DNA of 64,000 nucleotides from DAORIO01 sp964384645. Lineage in GTDB: Bacteria; Patescibacteriota; Minisyncoccia; Phycocordibacterales; UBA9973. The notes beneath the pieces are model-generated. The model worked only from the letters and a program-made list of their open reading frames with translations. It was not told the DNA's origin and ran no database searches. Location of the stretch: the NCBI GenBank assembly GCA_964384645.1, contig CAYLKL010000001.1, positions 70,372 to 134,371 on the forward strand. The letters run 5' to 3'. Positions 6,700 through 14,581 of the stretch are shown in pieces. Numbering within the stretch: position 1 is the first letter of the stretch; each line of letters starts with the position of its first letter. Position numbers and translations under genes: made by a program.

Positions 6700-9312
6700 C
6701 TATTTGCACATAGCTCCTGTGGCCGGCTTTGTTAAAACGCTATATTTACCAGTAGCATCAACACAAGCGTATTCACCAGTAGAAAGAGGGCTGAAGACAG
6801 AATATTCAGACGCAGTGCTTACACATTGAGCAGTTTTACTAACTGCAGACTGCAACCCCCTGCTAAATATCAAATAACTCTGACTTCCACACAATCCTGA
6901 AAAAGAATTTTGATTTTCAGTTTTGTAAATTTTTGCAATATTAACAAAAGCCGTTATTGTTTCTTTTGTATAAACATCTTCTGAAATAGATTCCTTAGAA
7001 CTAACGCAAGCAAGCGTTGAGCCTAAAACACCCGCTTCGTCTGAATCGGTAATTTTTGACTTGTCTACACAAAGATATTTATTGTCTGAATATTTAGCCC
7101 CAACCAAAAAACCAGAAGAACCATCTTTACAAATCGGTGTTATGTTTGGAGAAATAGTTTCAAGCTCTTTGAATCTACCTGAAAAACCCGAAGATGCATC
7201 TTGGCAAATTCCTGTAAAATTATTTTTATTAAGATTTTTAAAATTATTTGAGATACTCTGTAAATCAACAAAAATTTTTCTTATTGAATCCTTAAGCTCC
7301 CCTTCCGCAAAAGAAATGTCACCGTTTGTAATTTCTGGCTTTATAAAATTACCAGGCAGAGAAATATCTTGTTTTTGATTATAAGAATTTATTTCTATAT
7401 TCAAAGAACTAGTTGCAACATTTCCCATAGTGCTCAATACTGCAACAATCCTAACAGGTAATCCATTTTGATCAATCCATATTGTTCCCTCTTTTACCTC
7501 AACAGAACTTAACAAGTTTTTTATCTGATTCACAGAAGATTCATAACCACTCGAACCACTAGATAAAACAGACAACTGCTCTAGATACAAACTTAACGCC
7601 TCCTTATTTAGCTCAAAAGAATACACATTTACATTATTGCCATTTATTTCTTCAGAACCTTTTTCGTAAACTAAAGTTAGAATTGGAAATTTACTAAAAA
7701 GTTGCCTAATACTAACTGCAGTTTTTTCGTCCAATACAGCGCCACTATCAGCAACTACCCCATTTGGCAGAGTTCCAGAAAGCATGCTTGGTAAAAATGA
7801 TTGAAAGAATGGCCCACCCAATTGAATCCATTGATTTTTGAAGGAAAAATCTTCGTATGTTGTGTACGCATAAGAAGCAGTATTAGTACTAACCACATTA
7901 AAGTTTAACTCTTTTCCATTTTTAATATTTACCTCAAAATTTGAAATTTTATTACTGGAATCAGAAACGTCTACAAATGCTTTTATTTTAGCTGTTAATA
8001 AATTTGGATCTTCTGATGTTGGGAAGATTCCGCTCAAAACTGGACCACTGGCAGTAATCTCAAAATCAGCAGAAGAAACATTTTGGAAATTTTGCATAAA
8101 CTTTGAGTCTTTAGATATACCTCGGTGGAAAAAAGTTAAATAACCATAACCAGCCCCACCTAAAATAATAAGAACTGCTAAAATAATTCCTATTTTTTTT
8201 AAAAAACCCCCTCCCTTTTTTTCATCCTCGATAACATCATTTTCAATAATATTAGGATTTGCCTGACTAGCCATCTGAATTGGCATTTTAGCTTGCGCCT
8301 CTCTCAATGTTGTACTCTCTGGTTTATTTTTTTGATACAAATCAGAAGGCACAACTCCAACAGGAGAAGCGACTCGTTCGCCCGAGGCAACACCCTGAGC
8401 TTCAGGTGTTGCAAATTTTCCATAACTTGATGGCTCCATTTTATTGAACTGAGTCTGTAAATTATTTCCAAAAACTTTTGGACCAAATGTTTTTGGTTTT
8501 AACATTGGTTGACCAATAGTCCTCCCCGCCTCTGTTGTTGTTTCTGGTTTTTTGTCAGAAAAAGTTAATGGTCCTGAGTCTTTTTTAGAAACTTCTGATG
8601 TATTTGTTGTTAGTGATTTATAAAAATCATTATTTGCATCAACCAGTGATTCTGGCTCTATCTTTATTTCTGGCTGTTTAACTTCGTTTGGTTGTATCAC
8701 GGCACCAAATTGAACTTTTTTATCTGTCTGTATTTCACCAAGCGGTTTTGAACCAAAAGTTTTTGGCATAAAAACAGGACCTTCAGATTTTACTTCAATT
8801 GGTCGTATAGTATTTTTCTCATCAGTAACTGGCTCGGGCTGGGTGTCAGTTTGAAATTGTTGCTGAAGTTTTGGATTTATTTGAAATATTGGTTCTGGTC
8901 GACTAACGGCAACCGGCTCAACAACCGCCCGTGGTTGAATTTGTGGTTCGGCTATTGGTTCTGATTTAACAATAGGCTCACTTGCCTGTGTATTTTGTGC
9001 AGGTTGTGGTTGAAATGTTGTTTGTGGCGATTGAACTGGCTGAACACTTACTGGCTCGACTCGTGGCTGACTTATTTGTGGCTGAGAAAATCCTGATGTT
9101 TGCTGTGGCTGGGCACCTGAAAATCCTGGTCGCATAATGGACGCTACTTCACCTTGTGTATTTTGAGGCTTCGCACCTAACACTGTAGAAAAAGCCTGAT
9201 CAACATCATCTTGTTTCCATTTATGATCTATTAAAATTTTTCTAACAGTTTCTTCAGAATGCCCAATCTCCAACTGCTTTTTAATATACGATAGTAATTC
9301 TTCTGTAATCAT
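6700..9312 (-). CDS. Large membrane-anchored protein: UBA-like N terminus, Pro/Gln-rich linker, one TM, extracellular C domain
   Basis: 870 residues. Residues 1-45 (LLSYIKKQLEIGHSEETVRK...DDVDQAF) resemble a short UBA-like three-helix unit. Residues 60-350 are low-complexity, rich in P, Q, E and V. A basic stop and TM helix lie at about 368-395 (FLKKIGIILAVLIILGGAGY). The outer region of about 475 residues contains paired Cys and ends in GEYACVD...ATGAMCK, similar to the tail of minor pilin-like proteins. No enzyme motif is seen. The inside-linker-outside layout suggests an envelope-spanning scaffold. TATACT ends 8 nt before the ATG. Confidence 0.75.
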   Translation of the reverse strand: MITEELLSYIKKQLEIGHSEETVRKILIDHKWKQDDVDQAFSTVLGAKPQNTQGEVASIMRPGFSGAQPQQTSGFSQPQISQPRVEPVSVQPVQSPQTTFQPQPAQNTQASEPIVKSEPIAEPQIQPRAVVEPVAVSRPEPIFQINPKLQQQFQTDTQPEPVTDEKNTIRPIEVKSEGPVFMPKTFGSKPLGEIQTDKKVQFGAVIQPNEVKQPEIKIEPESLVDANNDFYKSLTTNTSEVSKKDSGPLTFSDKKPETTTEAGRTIGQPMLKPKTFGPKVFGNNLQTQFNKMEPSSYGKFATPEAQGVASGERVASPVGVVPSDLYQKNKPESTTLREAQAKMPIQMASQANPNIIENDVIEDEKKGGGFLKKIGIILAVLIILGGAGYGYLTFFHRGISKDSKFMQNFQNVSSADFEITASGPVLSGIFPTSEDPNLLTAKIKAFVDVSDSSNKISNFEVNIKNGKELNFNVVSTNTASYAYTTYEDFSFKNQWIQLGGPFFQSFLPSMLSGTLPNGVVADSGAVLDEKTAVSIRQLFSKFPILTLVYEKGSEEINGNNVNVYSFELNKEALSLYLEQLSVLSSGSSGYESSVNQIKNLLSSVEVKEGTIWIDQNGLPVRIVAVLSTMGNVATSSLNIEINSYNQKQDISLPGNFIKPEITNGDISFAEGELKDSIRKIFVDLQSISNNFKNLNKNNFTGICQDASSGFSGRFKELETISPNITPICKDGSSGFLVGAKYSDNKYLCVDKSKITDSDEAGVLGSTLACVSSKESISEDVYTKETITAFVNIAKIYKTENQNSFSGLCGSQSYLIFSRGLQSAVSKTAQCVSTASEYSVFSPLSTGEYACVDATGKYSVLTKPATGAMCK

Positions 9313-9343
9313 CTATATATAGTATAAACGATTTTTACTTTTT

Positions 9344-9748
9344 TTATTGTGGATTTTCGTTAATTCGCACATAAAGTTCAAATAACTGCATTGCTTCTGG
9401 GTCTTGATTGTCTGTATAAACTGGAATTTTACCCAAACACAACTTCTGATCTTTTAACTCATCGCAATTTTTTTCACCCCCTACTGTTACATTTATTTCT
9501 TTATTTGCAGAATTTTTATTGTACACAAAAACACCAACAACCTCTTTTCCATTTTTGCCACCAAACATTTCTTCAAACGCCCAAGTTGGTGGATACGGAA
9601 ATTCTCTATTTTGATATTTAAAAGTCTCCCAAGTAGAAGTGAGTCCGTCTGTTGGAATAGTATCTTTTCGCTGCTTTAAAATAAAAGCGAAAATTCCAAG
9701 AACTACAATCACTAAAATAATTATTAAAAATTTTTTTGTCGAATCCAT
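9344..9748 (-). CDS. Small membrane-anchored hypothetical protein
   Basis: 134 residues with an N-terminal anchor (KKFLIIILVIVVLGIFAFIL, residues 5-24) and an exported domain containing W, YP and two Cys (NCDELKDQKLC). It is unrecognised. It lies 31 bp upstream of the 870-residue anchored protein on the same strand and could be co-transcribed with it. Confidence 0.7.
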   Translation of the reverse strand: MDSTKKFLIIILVIVVLGIFAFILKQRKDTIPTDGLTSTWETFKYQNREFPYPPTWAFEEMFGGKNGKEVVGVFVYNKNSANKEINVTVGGEKNCDELKDQKLCLGKIPVYTDNQDPEAMQLFELYVRINENPQ

Positions 9749-9775
9749 TTGTAATTTAAATTATACACACAAAAA

Positions 9776-9812
9776 TAAAAAACACCCATCTATTAATAGG
9801 GGGTGTTTTTTA
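9776..9812 (-). terminator. Terminator hairpin downstream of tRNA-Leu
   Basis: An AACACCC / GGGTGTT stem flanked by A- and T-runs sits between tRNA-Leu and the 134-residue gene; it can act on the minus strand. Confidence 0.7.
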
Positions 9813-9816
9813 TTTG

Positions 9817-9900
9817 TGCGCAGAGGGAGATTTGAACTCCCACAAGATTACTCCCGCTACCACCTCAAGGTAGTGCGTCTACCAGTTTCGCCACCTGCGC
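9817..9900 (-). tRNA. tRNA-Leu (GAG)
   Basis: Class II tRNA with a long variable arm. Acceptor GCGCAGG/TCTGCGC, A73, anticodon stem CTACC/GGTAG with loop TTGAGGT giving GAG, and T-arm GGGAG/CTCCC. CCA is not encoded. Confidence 0.92.
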
Positions 9901-9902
9901 AT

Positions 9903-9997
9903 ATTATTGAATGCCGGTATAAAATTCATAATCATATCTTCGTCGCACTACCGTAGTGCGTACTATAAGTCATTATGAGTTTCGCCACCTGCACATT
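9903..9997 (-). repeat. tRNA-Leu 5'-half copy made into a foldback
   Basis: Immediately 5' of tRNA-Leu and on the same strand, GTGCAGGTGGCGAAACT repeats the tRNA's acceptor/D-arm 5' region with one change. A 17-nt replacement follows, then CGCACTAC (also from the tRNA anticodon arm), mirrored at once as GTAGTGCG. Outer arms CATAAT/ATTATG close a larger hairpin. No complete cloverleaf can be drawn, so this is not a second tRNA gene. Confidence 0.65.
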
Positions 9998-10033
9998 GCC
10001 TTTCTATACTAACCGAATTATTTATTTTGTCGA

Positions 10034-10063
10034 TAAAAAACCCGCTAGATGCGGGATTTTTTA
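10034..10063 (-). terminator. Terminator of rplS
   Basis: AAAAAACCCGC/GCGGGATTTTTT hairpin overlapping the rplS stop codon. Confidence 0.85.
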
Positions 10064-10471
10064 TTCTTCAGTATTTACAACTTCTTCGGCTGGTACATCT
10101 ACTTCCTCCATCTTACTTGCTCCAATAGTTACCGCTTTCATTTTTCTTTTTACTTCTCTAGCAGCCTTGTCTCGGATGTAATAAAGTTTTGATCGTCTTG
10201 CTCTAGATTTCTTTACAACTTCGATTTTATCAATAAGTGGTGAATATAGAGAAAAAATTCTTTCTACACCAACACTGTTTGAAACTTTTCGAACAGTAAA
10301 AGTGGCTCCAATTTCAGATCCGTGCTTTCTTGAAAGAACTAGACCTTCGAAAGCCTGAGTTCGAGTTTTACCTTTTTCTTCAATTTTTACCCATACACGA
10401 ACTGTGTCCCCTGAATTGAACTCAAGTTTCTTTCTTTCGTCTATGTTTACTGGTGTAAGCGTCATTGCCAT
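10061..10471 (-). CDS. rplS: 50S ribosomal protein L19
   Basis: This protein of about 136 residues has the L19 core: FNSGDTVRVWVKI.EKGKTRTQAFEGLVLSRK.GSEIGATFTVRKVSNSVGVERIFSLYSP.IDKIEVVKKSRARRSKLYYIR. L19 sits at the 30S/50S interface. The acidic C-terminal extension after the basic tail (MEEVDVPAEEVVNTEE) is longer than in model bacteria. An ATG at 10471 is chosen over a TTG at 10495. It lies 25 bp downstream of the RluD-type synthase on the same strand. Confidence 0.95.
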   Translation of the reverse strand: MAMTLTPVNIDERKKLEFNSGDTVRVWVKIEEKGKTRTQAFEGLVLSRKHGSEIGATFTVRKVSNSVGVERIFSLYSPLIDKIEVVKKSRARRSKLYYIRDKAAREVKRKMKAVTIGASKMEEVDVPAEEVVNTEE

Positions 10472-10496
10472 ATAGAATAGGACTTTATCACACAAA

Positions 10497-11267
10497 TTAA
10501 AGCTTTACAAGTGCCAAGGCTTTTTTGAAGTCTTCTGGCATTTCAGCCTCATAAGAAACCTGTTCTCCTTCCATTTCCTTGAAATATATCTTGTGCGCAT
10601 GAAGTGCTGGTCGCTTAAATCCCAAAACCTCTGGCTTACCTTCGGCGTACAAAGAATCAGAAACAATTGGATTGCCAATATGCGCCAAATGAACTCGAAT
10701 CTGATGAGTTCTTCCTGTCTTTGGACTTGCTTCTAAGTATGTAAAAAGATTCCCCTTGTACTCAAAACTTTTAATAACTCTAAAGTTTGTAAGTGCATCC
10801 CTTTTTTCACCTCTAGTATTTTTTCCTGTTTTATATTTCCTAAAGTCCATCGTACTTCGAGCAATAGGAGCAGAAACTGCAAAAGTTGGTTTATTTATTT
10901 TTCCCCAAACAATGGCTTTGTAATTTTTTATAACTCGTCTTTTTTTGAATTGTGTTTTGAAATATAAAAATGATTTTGGGTTTTTGGCGACAATCATAAT
11001 ACCTGATGTATCTTTATCAAGTCGGTGTACTATACCAGGGCGATAAATTTTCAAAATAGTTTTTAGATATTTATGTGATGGCAATTTACAAACAGGAGAT
11101 CCCTCTGTTATATCTGTTGAAATTTGTTCCCCCACATTTATAGGAACCATTTTTTTCTTTATTAAAATATCAGCAAGTGTTTCGTCGCAACTTCTTCCGT
11201 CGCCATGAACAACCAAACCAGCTGGTTTGTTCAAAATAATATAATCTTTTGTTTCTTTTATTATCAT
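10497..11267 (-). CDS. RluA/RluD-family 23S rRNA pseudouridine synthase
   Basis: The catalytic motif HRLDKDTSGIMIVAKN (Asp as nucleophile) lies near residue 98. The family blocks DYIILNKPAGLVVHGD, TGRTHQIRVHLAHIGNPIVSD and ALHAHKI.F are all present. It converts uridines in rRNA to pseudouridine. There is no N-terminal S4 domain, so this is the short form. The start is taken at the ATG at 11267 rather than the GTG at 11282. A perfect 10-bp hairpin lies just upstream (11274-11297) and could end the preceding transcript or modulate translation. Confidence 0.9.
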   Translation of the reverse strand: MIIKETKDYIILNKPAGLVVHGDGRSCDETLADILIKKKMVPINVGEQISTDITEGSPVCKLPSHKYLKTILKIYRPGIVHRLDKDTSGIMIVAKNPKSFLYFKTQFKKRRVIKNYKAIVWGKINKPTFAVSAPIARSTMDFRKYKTGKNTRGEKRDALTNFRVIKSFEYKGNLFTYLEASPKTGRTHQIRVHLAHIGNPIVSDSLYAEGKPEVLGFKRPALHAHKIYFKEMEGEQVSYEAEMPEDFKKALALVKL

Positions 11268-11273
11268 AATCTC

Positions 11274-11297
11274 AAAACGCACCTTGCGGTGCGTTTT
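11274..11297 (-). terminator. Hairpin between small acidic gene and the pseudouridine synthase
   Basis: AAAACGCACC/GGTGCGTTTT with a 4-nt loop, ending 6 nt before the synthase ATG. It works as a terminator for the upstream gene, or as an attenuator-like leader. Confidence 0.65.
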
Positions 11298-11303
11298 ACG
11301 TTA

Positions 11304-11441
11304 CTACATTGCTGCTTCTTCTGTTGAAGATTCCTCTTCCTTGTTTTCTTCTGGCATAGCTACGCCTTCAGCTTGGTTTTCAGCACCCATGTCTGCTGTG
11401 TTTTCATCAGCTGGCATTGTGTTATTTAGTTCGTCTGTCAT
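11304..11441 (-). CDS. Small acidic hypothetical protein (45 aa)
   Basis: ATG to TAG encodes 45 residues that are strongly acidic (MTDELNNTMPADENTADM... ending EEESSTEEAAM), with no lysine-rich patch and no TM. The composition resembles the acidic tail of the L19 protein nearby and the 77-residue acidic protein at 48019. A terminator-like hairpin follows directly. Function unknown; a disordered regulatory or packing peptide is possible. Confidence 0.5.
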   Translation of the reverse strand: MTDELNNTMPADENTADMGAENQAEGVAMPEENKEEESSTEEAAM

Positions 11442-11525
11442 TTTTTTGAAAGTTAAATCGAATAATCAGTCGACTTTCCCATATTACATGAAAAAAGATA
11501 TTTTACAAATAAAAGAACCAAAATA

Positions 11526-11563
11526 AAAAGTCTAACGGTTTTAAATCACGTTAGACTTTTTTT
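11526..11563 (-). terminator. Terminator of the 70-aa gene
   Basis: AAAAAGTCTAACG / CGTTAGACTTTTT stem (13 bp), overlapping the stop region of the upstream minus-strand gene. Confidence 0.8.
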
Positions 11564-11763
11564 ACTAGATAAGCCTTATTGTCTTCTTCGTCAACATAAA
11601 GGAATTTAATTTTGGTATCTTTTACCTTAAGATTTTCCGAAACACTAACACGTAGGTTCATCAGTTTTATTGATAGATGGTAATTTAATTCACTAACACC
11701 CTGTTCCTTCATTATTCCTATTATCTTTTGAATAAAAGGTTTCTTTATTTCGAGTCTTAACAT
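11551..11763 (-). CDS. Small hypothetical protein (70 aa)
   Basis: The sequence MLRLEIKKPFIQKIIGIM...AYLVKKV alternates strands and helices and has no TM. TATAAA lies 9 nt before the ATG and a strong terminator overlaps its end, so it looks like a complete single-gene unit. Family not recognised. Confidence 0.6.
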   Translation of the reverse strand: MLRLEIKKPFIQKIIGIMKEQGVSELNYHLSIKLMNLRVSVSENLKVKDTKIKFLYVDEEDNKAYLVKKV

Positions 11764-11811
11764 TTTAAGTTTTTTATATCTGTCGATATTCTACACTTAA
11801 ACTAAAAATTG

Positions 11812-12720
11812 TCAAGCTACATTTCGATTGAGCCCCATTTTATTTTCTTTGTCATTACAAAAATTAAAAATTGTATTTGAAGCAACGTCACCTGACAAGA
11901 TATCTGGGTTTTTTTCATAATCTTCAATTTTTTCTTGCATTATCGCACTTATACGATCAAAAACGTCTGAATAAGCTTTTGATACTTCTTTTGCGCCATG
12001 CGCGTAAGCTATTTTACAAAAAGTAGAGCATTGTTGCTGAATTTGCCAAAGAAATATAAGTTGTATTTTATGATCTGCTATTTTTTCTTTTTGATTTTTA
12101 TCCTCTAAAGAAAAAAGATCCTTAACATACTCCTCATTTATAGCGATGACAATTCTTGGTACAACAATCTTTCCTTTTATTTCTTCTGAGTCAAAATACT
12201 TTATTTCCGAAAAAGTATTTGGTGCAACATTTTGTTTTATTATTCTAGCTAATTTTGCCTCCACGCCAGCTTGGTCACTTGAAAAAGTAATATCCATTCC
12301 TATGCCCATGTATTCGTTAGGGGTGCCTTCTTTTGGAAACTCGACAACCATATCTACCCCATTTTTATAATCATCAAATTTTGATGTTGGTGTACACACA
12401 CCCTTATTTTCAAGCCATTTACCTGACAACTGATCAATAACGATACCTTCTGTTATATTAGAAATTTTTTTATTTTTTTCTATTTTTTCTCTTTCAAAAT
12501 CAGATAATTTTAAGTTTTCTTCTGCCCATTTTTTCTCTAAACCATCAACAAAAGAATTATCTACATCAACTTGCTCGCCATAAAGATCTCTAAAATCTTC
12601 AGTCTTAGGTCTATATATCTCTATTTTCTTTTTAGCTTTTGCTTCTAACTTAGAAAGAACTTCATCCGAAAAAGGATTTCTCTCAAGTGAGATTCTATTA
12701 GAAAAATCTTCCATGCTCAT
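11812..12720 (-). CDS. Hypothetical protein, possible PD-(D/E)XK-like core
   Basis: About 302 residues and soluble. The central stretch TEGIVIDQL...DDYKNGVDMVVEFPKEG...GMDITFS has an E...GVD...EF...D.T arrangement reminiscent of restriction-endonuclease-like folds; this is a pattern match only. The reading frame stays open through tRNA-Val, but the real start must be the ATG at 12720 or 12714, just past the tRNA's 3' end, because upstream bases belong to the tRNA. The mRNA is therefore probably released by tRNA 3' processing. Confidence 0.6.
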   Translation of the reverse strand: MSMEDFSNRISLERNPFSDEVLSKLEAKAKKKIEIYRPKTEDFRDLYGEQVDVDNSFVDGLEKKWAEENLKLSDFEREKIEKNKKISNITEGIVIDQLSGKWLENKGVCTPTSKFDDYKNGVDMVVEFPKEGTPNEYMGIGMDITFSSDQAGVEAKLARIIKQNVAPNTFSEIKYFDSEEIKGKIVVPRIVIAINEEYVKDLFSLEDKNQKEKIADHKIQLIFLWQIQQQCSTFCKIAYAHGAKEVSKAYSDVFDRISAIMQEKIEDYEKNPDILSGDVASNTIFNFCNDKENKMGLNRNVA

Positions 12721-12721
12721 G

Positions 12722-12794
12722 TGCGCGGTAAGGGATTTGAACCCCTGACCTTCGCTGTGTAAAAGCGCTGCTCTACCAACTGAGCTAACCGCGC
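12722..12794 (-). tRNA. tRNA-Val (TAC)
   Basis: Acceptor GCGCGGT/ACCGCGC, A73, D-arm GCTC/GAGC, anticodon loop TTTACAC giving TAC, T-arm with TTCAAAT. CCA is not encoded. The next start codon begins 2 nt past A73. Confidence 0.93.
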
Positions 12795-12862
12795 GCACAT
12801 ATCTTCATAATTACAACCAGTAATTACAAAAGAACTATAGCATAAAGTGTTATTTTGTCACG

Positions 12863-12890
12863 AAAAAAGCCCCTGTAAATCCAGGGGCTC
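12863..12890 (-). terminator. Terminator of the coiled-coil exported protein gene
   Basis: AGCCCCTG/CAGGGGCT stem followed by TTTTTT on the minus strand. Confidence 0.85.
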
Positions 12891-12906
12891 CTATGCAAAA
12901 ATCTTT

Positions 12907-13326
12907 TTAGTTTTTCTTTTTTAATGCATCTTCTTTTGCCTTTTTCTCTGCTTCATTTTTTTTCCTAACAGCTTCTTTTATAGCAGCTTCTTGCTCTTTT
13001 TTCTTTCTAAGAGCCTCGGCTCGAGCACTAGAGATTGAATCGGCTTTTTGTTTTGCTTCAAGCTTTTTCTGCTCTTCAAGAGCTTTTTTGTCTTCGACTA
13101 TTTTGGCACGAGCCGAAGCAATTGAATCATTTTTAAACTTATTTGTTTTTTCAAGCTCAATTCGAGCTTTTTCTTTTTCTTCAGCGGCCTTAATAATAGC
13201 CTCAGTCTTTTCCTTGCTCACTTTTTCAATTGAATCAATTTTAGCTTGAGTAGCTGTGTCTGTTTGAGCATTAACCGATAATGCTAGCAACAACATTGCA
13301 CTTAATAGTGGGATTATTTTTTTCAT
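12907..13326 (-). CDS. Exported coiled-coil protein
   Basis: 139 residues: a signal peptide (MKKIIPLLSAMLLLALSVNAQ) followed entirely by a charged helix rich in K, E and A with repeated DSI.SARA and KKA heptads (two DSIASARA/DSISSARA copies). It is likely a periplasmic or surface rod. The signal peptide ending in NAQ resembles those of the proteins at 28016 and 41915. An AAACTAAAAAA tract lies in its leader. Confidence 0.75.
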   Translation of the reverse strand: MKKIIPLLSAMLLLALSVNAQTDTATQAKIDSIEKVSKEKTEAIIKAAEEKEKARIELEKTNKFKNDSIASARAKIVEDKKALEEQKKLEAKQKADSISSARAEALRKKKEQEAAIKEAVRKKNEAEKKAKEDALKKKN

Positions 13327-13410
13327 TTTATGGATCTTTTTTAGTTTATTGTATTATATAATAATAAATATAAAAGTCAAACAGAAAGGGTTGTAATTTT
13401 TTAAATCTCA

Positions 13411-13451
13411 CAAAAAGAAAACCCACCGAAGTAGATTTTCTACTGGTGGGT
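13411..13451 (-). terminator. Terminator of the 139-aa hypothetical gene
   Basis: Interrupted stem ACCCACC..GTAGA/TCTAC.GGTGGGT followed by a T-rich stretch on the minus strand. Confidence 0.75.
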
Positions 13452-13870
13452 CAATGTCTTCTATAAATATCAACTTCACTTTCTTGGAAATCTTCATTTT
13501 TAAAATATTCCGCAATTTGAAATTGTAAGCCGTAAGCTATCATCTTGCCTTTTTCATCGGGAACTTGATCGTAAGACCGATAAACATATAGTTTAGTTTT
13601 ATCGGGGTTAAGAATACCAAAATGGTAAACTTCATCTTTGCCGTATTTATCTGGAAAATTTACGAGACGCACAAGTTCTTTGTCATTTTCAGTGAGGATA
13701 GAATGGAATCCATTTTCTTCACTCCAAATGAATAAGGTTTCACCTGCACGAACCAAGTGTTCTTCAAAAAATCCTTGATTAGTTAAATTAGCAACTTCAA
13801 TATTTTTACCAAGCTTCCTAGCTTTTCTATTGAAAGAAAGTAACGCTAGATTATTCAATGTGCTATTCAT
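13451..13870 (-). CDS. Hypothetical soluble protein (139 aa)
   Basis: No TM or signal. The sequence is beta-rich, with LVRAGETLFIWSEENGFHSI and ILNPDKTKLYVYRSYDQVPDE. The stop codon is TGA, which supports the standard code. TAAAAT lies 10 nt before the ATG. Not recognised. Confidence 0.65.
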   Translation of the reverse strand: MNSTLNNLALLSFNRKARKLGKNIEVANLTNQGFFEEHLVRAGETLFIWSEENGFHSILTENDKELVRLVNFPDKYGKDEVYHFGILNPDKTKLYVYRSYDQVPDEKGKMIAYGLQFQIAEYFKNEDFQESEVDIYRRH

Positions 13871-14032
13871 TTTTTAATGTATTTTACCGCAACGTGCGAT
13901 GCCGAGATTATTTGATTGCGTCGTGCCATTAAGTGAGTTTGTCTATTCTCACAATATCTACTAATTTAAGGGAGTAGAAAAACCTACTATATATAATAGC
14001 ATAGTTTATCTTAAAAGTCAATATCTCCCCCA

Positions 14033-14133
14033 GTCCCGCCAGGAATCGCTTCTCCCTGTGGTCGAAACGCTTAATTTTTATAGTCGCTTCGCTCTTTAAA
14101 AATTAGCGCCTTCGGTTCGATTCCTGTCGGGGC
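14033..14133 (+). repeat. tRNA-Arg(TCT)-linked foldback element (no GCAAGC insert)
   Basis: Outer arms CCCGCCAGGAATCG (14035-14048) and CGATTCCTGTCGGGG (14118-14132) are the two orientations of the neighbouring tRNA-Arg T-arm/acceptor 3' end. An inner hairpin CGCTTAATTTTTATAG.../...TAAAAATTAGCG closes on a TTCG tetraloop. The right arm is inverted relative to the tRNA and separated from it by a terminator. The 22-nt palindrome found in the His, Ser and Arg(GCG) elements is absent. The remaining stretch 13871-14030 holds no gene that I can see. Confidence 0.75.
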
Positions 14134-14141
14134 TTAAATCT

Positions 14142-14170
14142 AAAGTCCGAATGCGTTGCATTCGGACTTT
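14142..14170 (-). terminator. Terminator of tRNA-Arg(TCT)
   Basis: Perfect 13-bp stem AAAGTCCGAATGC/GCATTCGGACTTT with a 3-nt loop. Confidence 0.75.
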
Positions 14171-14180
14171 AGTATTTTTG

Positions 14181-14252
14181 TGCCCCCGCCAGGAATCGAA
14201 CCTAGAGCTACTCCTTAGAAGGGAGTCGTTTTATCCATTGAACTACGGAGGC
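14181..14252 (-). tRNA. tRNA-Arg (TCT)
   Basis: Acceptor GCCTCCG/CGGGGGC, A73, anticodon stem ACTCC/GGAGT with loop CTTCTAA giving TCT, T-arm around TTCGATT. It begins 8 nt after the stop of the upstream pilus-cluster gene, so co-transcription is likely. Confidence 0.92.
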
Positions 14253-14260
14253 AAACACCT

Positions 14261-14581
14261 TTACTGCTCCAAACTATAACTGTTTACGACGCTCGGGTCA
14301 ATGGCCTCTGACTTACTCTGTTTCAAAACTTCAACTAAATTTTCTTTCTCTTTATAAAAGATCTCGGCCTCTTTTATTTTTACCCTATCTAAAAATAACG
14401 TTTTTTCAGACACGTCTAAAACAACAGATCTTTCAAATGCTTTATACAGGTACAAAAATAAAACCACAGACACTAAAAAACCAACGACTAAAAACCAAAA
14501 GGTAAATTTTAATATTCTTCCCCATCTATAAGCCAAAATTTCTGATATTTCATTTTTTACAAAAACTTTATTTTTATTCAT
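14261..14581 (-). CDS. Single-TM protein at the end of the pilM-N-O cluster
   Basis: 106 residues. There is one TM helix (about 26-48, FTFWFLVVGFLVSVVLFLYLY) after a basic N terminus, then a charged helix. The position equals that of pilP in classical pilMNOPQ operons, but no PilP sequence features are visible. The gene overlaps the PilO-like gene by 8 nt. Probable pilus alignment-complex accessory protein (inference from context). Confidence 0.6.
   Translation of the reverse strand: MNKNKVFVKNEISEILAYRWGRILKFTFWFLVVGFLVSVVLFLYLYKAFERSVVLDVSEKTLFLDRVKIKEAEIFYKEKENLVEVLKQSKSEAIDPSVVNSYSLEQ

Noticed and set aside
9903..9997. Second tRNA-Leu gene
   Set aside because: Only the first 17 nt and part of the anticodon arm match; no variable arm, T-arm or acceptor 3' strand.
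11284..11526. 80-codon plus-strand reading frame
   Set aside because: Antisense to the small acidic protein gene, which has a better fit with a terminator after it.
12721..12798. N-terminal extension of the 12720 gene through tRNA-Val
   Set aside because: The added residues are a translation of the tRNA gene.
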